5,343 bases of DNA, taken from assembly GCA_020860745.1 (NCBI GenBank), contig JAJBTR010000128.1:1-5343 (forward strand). Direction: 5' to 3'. Below are positions 5,009 through 5,343 of the stretch, in pieces. The notes under the pieces are model-generated. The model saw only the letters and a program-made list of their open reading frames with translations, was not told where the DNA came from and ran no database searches. Source of the stretch: Lachnospiraceae bacterium. GTDB lineage: Bacteria; Bacillota; Clostridia; Lachnospirales; Lachnospiraceae. Position 1 is the first letter of the stretch, and every line of letters starts with the position of its first letter. A program made the translations under genes and the position numbers.

Positions 5009-5343
5009 ATGGCAGGAAATCATATGTTGCTGTAAAAAATAAAGAGTTGGATATCCTGTAATATAGTTGCGGTTATCCTTGTGCTTATTTTTATCTCGAT
5101 TTATTTTATTTCCCCAGGTAATAAGGATGCTCTTTTAAGTTTTGGTGCTACAGGCATGGACTATCTCAACCGGGAATATTATCGGTGGATTACCTGCCTG
5201 TTTCTGCATTACAATATCGGGCACCTTTTCGTTAATTCCGCCGTATTACTTTCCGTGAGATTCCTGCTTGGTTCATTTGTTTTTGCCAAAATTTCTGCAA
5301 AATTCTACGTAGTTATAGTCTTTATCGGAACGGCACAGCACTG
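5009..5343 (+). pseudogene. Rhomboid-family intramembrane protease, 5' part, with an in-frame stop near its start and cut by the window edge
   Basis: Rhomboids are polytopic serine proteases that cleave within membranes. From 5036 to the window end the frame is open for 102 codons. It gives a first membrane helix (WISCNIVAVILVLIFISIYF), a loop, then YYRWITCLFLHYNIGHLFVNS. This matches the second helix of GlpG: the residues of the family H-x4-H-x3-N pattern are all present (frame residues 58, 63 and 67). A third hydrophobic stretch precedes the edge, so the catalytic Ser and His lie outside. The first helix has no normal start. ATGs at 5009 and 5024 are in the same frame, the second with AGGA 6 nt upstream, but TAA at 5033-5035 follows. 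Other starts would be GTG at 5081 or ATG at 5156, both of which lose TM1 residues. It may be a nonsense-mutated gene, use a rare start such as ATA at 5039, or contain a sequence error. Confidence 0.68.

Noticed and set aside
1..5343. CRISPR array, tRNA, rRNA or insertion sequence
   Set aside because: I saw no regularly spaced repeats, no tRNA-like cloverleaf or rRNA sequence, and no transposase-like protein on either strand.

Overview
The window looks like a chromosomal segment of a gut-type Firmicute, most likely a Lachnospiraceae-like Clostridium. The evidence is strong AGGAGG-type ribosome binding sites, sigma-A promoters at or near consensus with 17-18 bp spacers, and moderate GC in the central genes flanked by AT-rich DNA. 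The protein repertoire also fits: Cys-type glutathione peroxidase, surface EEP-fold hydrolase, HXXEE membrane proteins, a TetR regulator and a rhomboid. The genus is an inference; no rRNA or other marker is present.

Layout. The left edge (1-218, minus) holds the N-terminal part of a glutathione peroxidase driven by a perfect TTGACA-17-TATAAT promoter. Reading the other way, a 46-residue Cys-rich membrane peptide or lipoprotein (516-656) is followed by a membrane-anchored endonuclease/exonuclease/phosphatase-superfamily protein (721-1788). These two may share a transcript. A GC-rich hairpin at 1799-1818 separates them from a convergent minus-strand cluster.

The cluster is transcribed from about 4195 leftwards. 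It encodes two paralogous HXXEE integral membrane proteins (4138-3440 and 3437-2734) and a TPR protein (2678-1827). A TetR-family regulator (4330-4863) diverges from it. The two opposed promoters are superimposed: both use the palindromic -10 element CATTATAATG (4201-4210), so one polymerase probably excludes the other. Several inverted repeats in the same 190-bp region are candidate TetR operators. The simplest reading is a TetR-controlled, self-contained membrane module of unknown chemistry. HXXEE is named for a motif, and I know of no established reaction for the family.

Two genes have broken 5' ends. The second HXXEE gene has an ideal start site (AGGAGG, then ATG 2 nt after the upstream stop), but that ATG is one base out of frame with the protein. 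The mismatch falls at an A7 tract that also reads as a canonical A-AAA-AAC slippery heptamer. The rhomboid at the right edge has a well-placed ATG followed three codons later by an in-frame TAA. Either may be a real mutation, recoding, phase variation, or a sequencing or assembly error.

No rRNA, tRNA, CRISPR array, insertion sequence or riboswitch was recognised. The 297-nt gap between the peroxidase and the small peptide gene holds the two divergent promoters and a TTGTATACAA palindrome. The gap after the TetR gene holds two inverted repeats.
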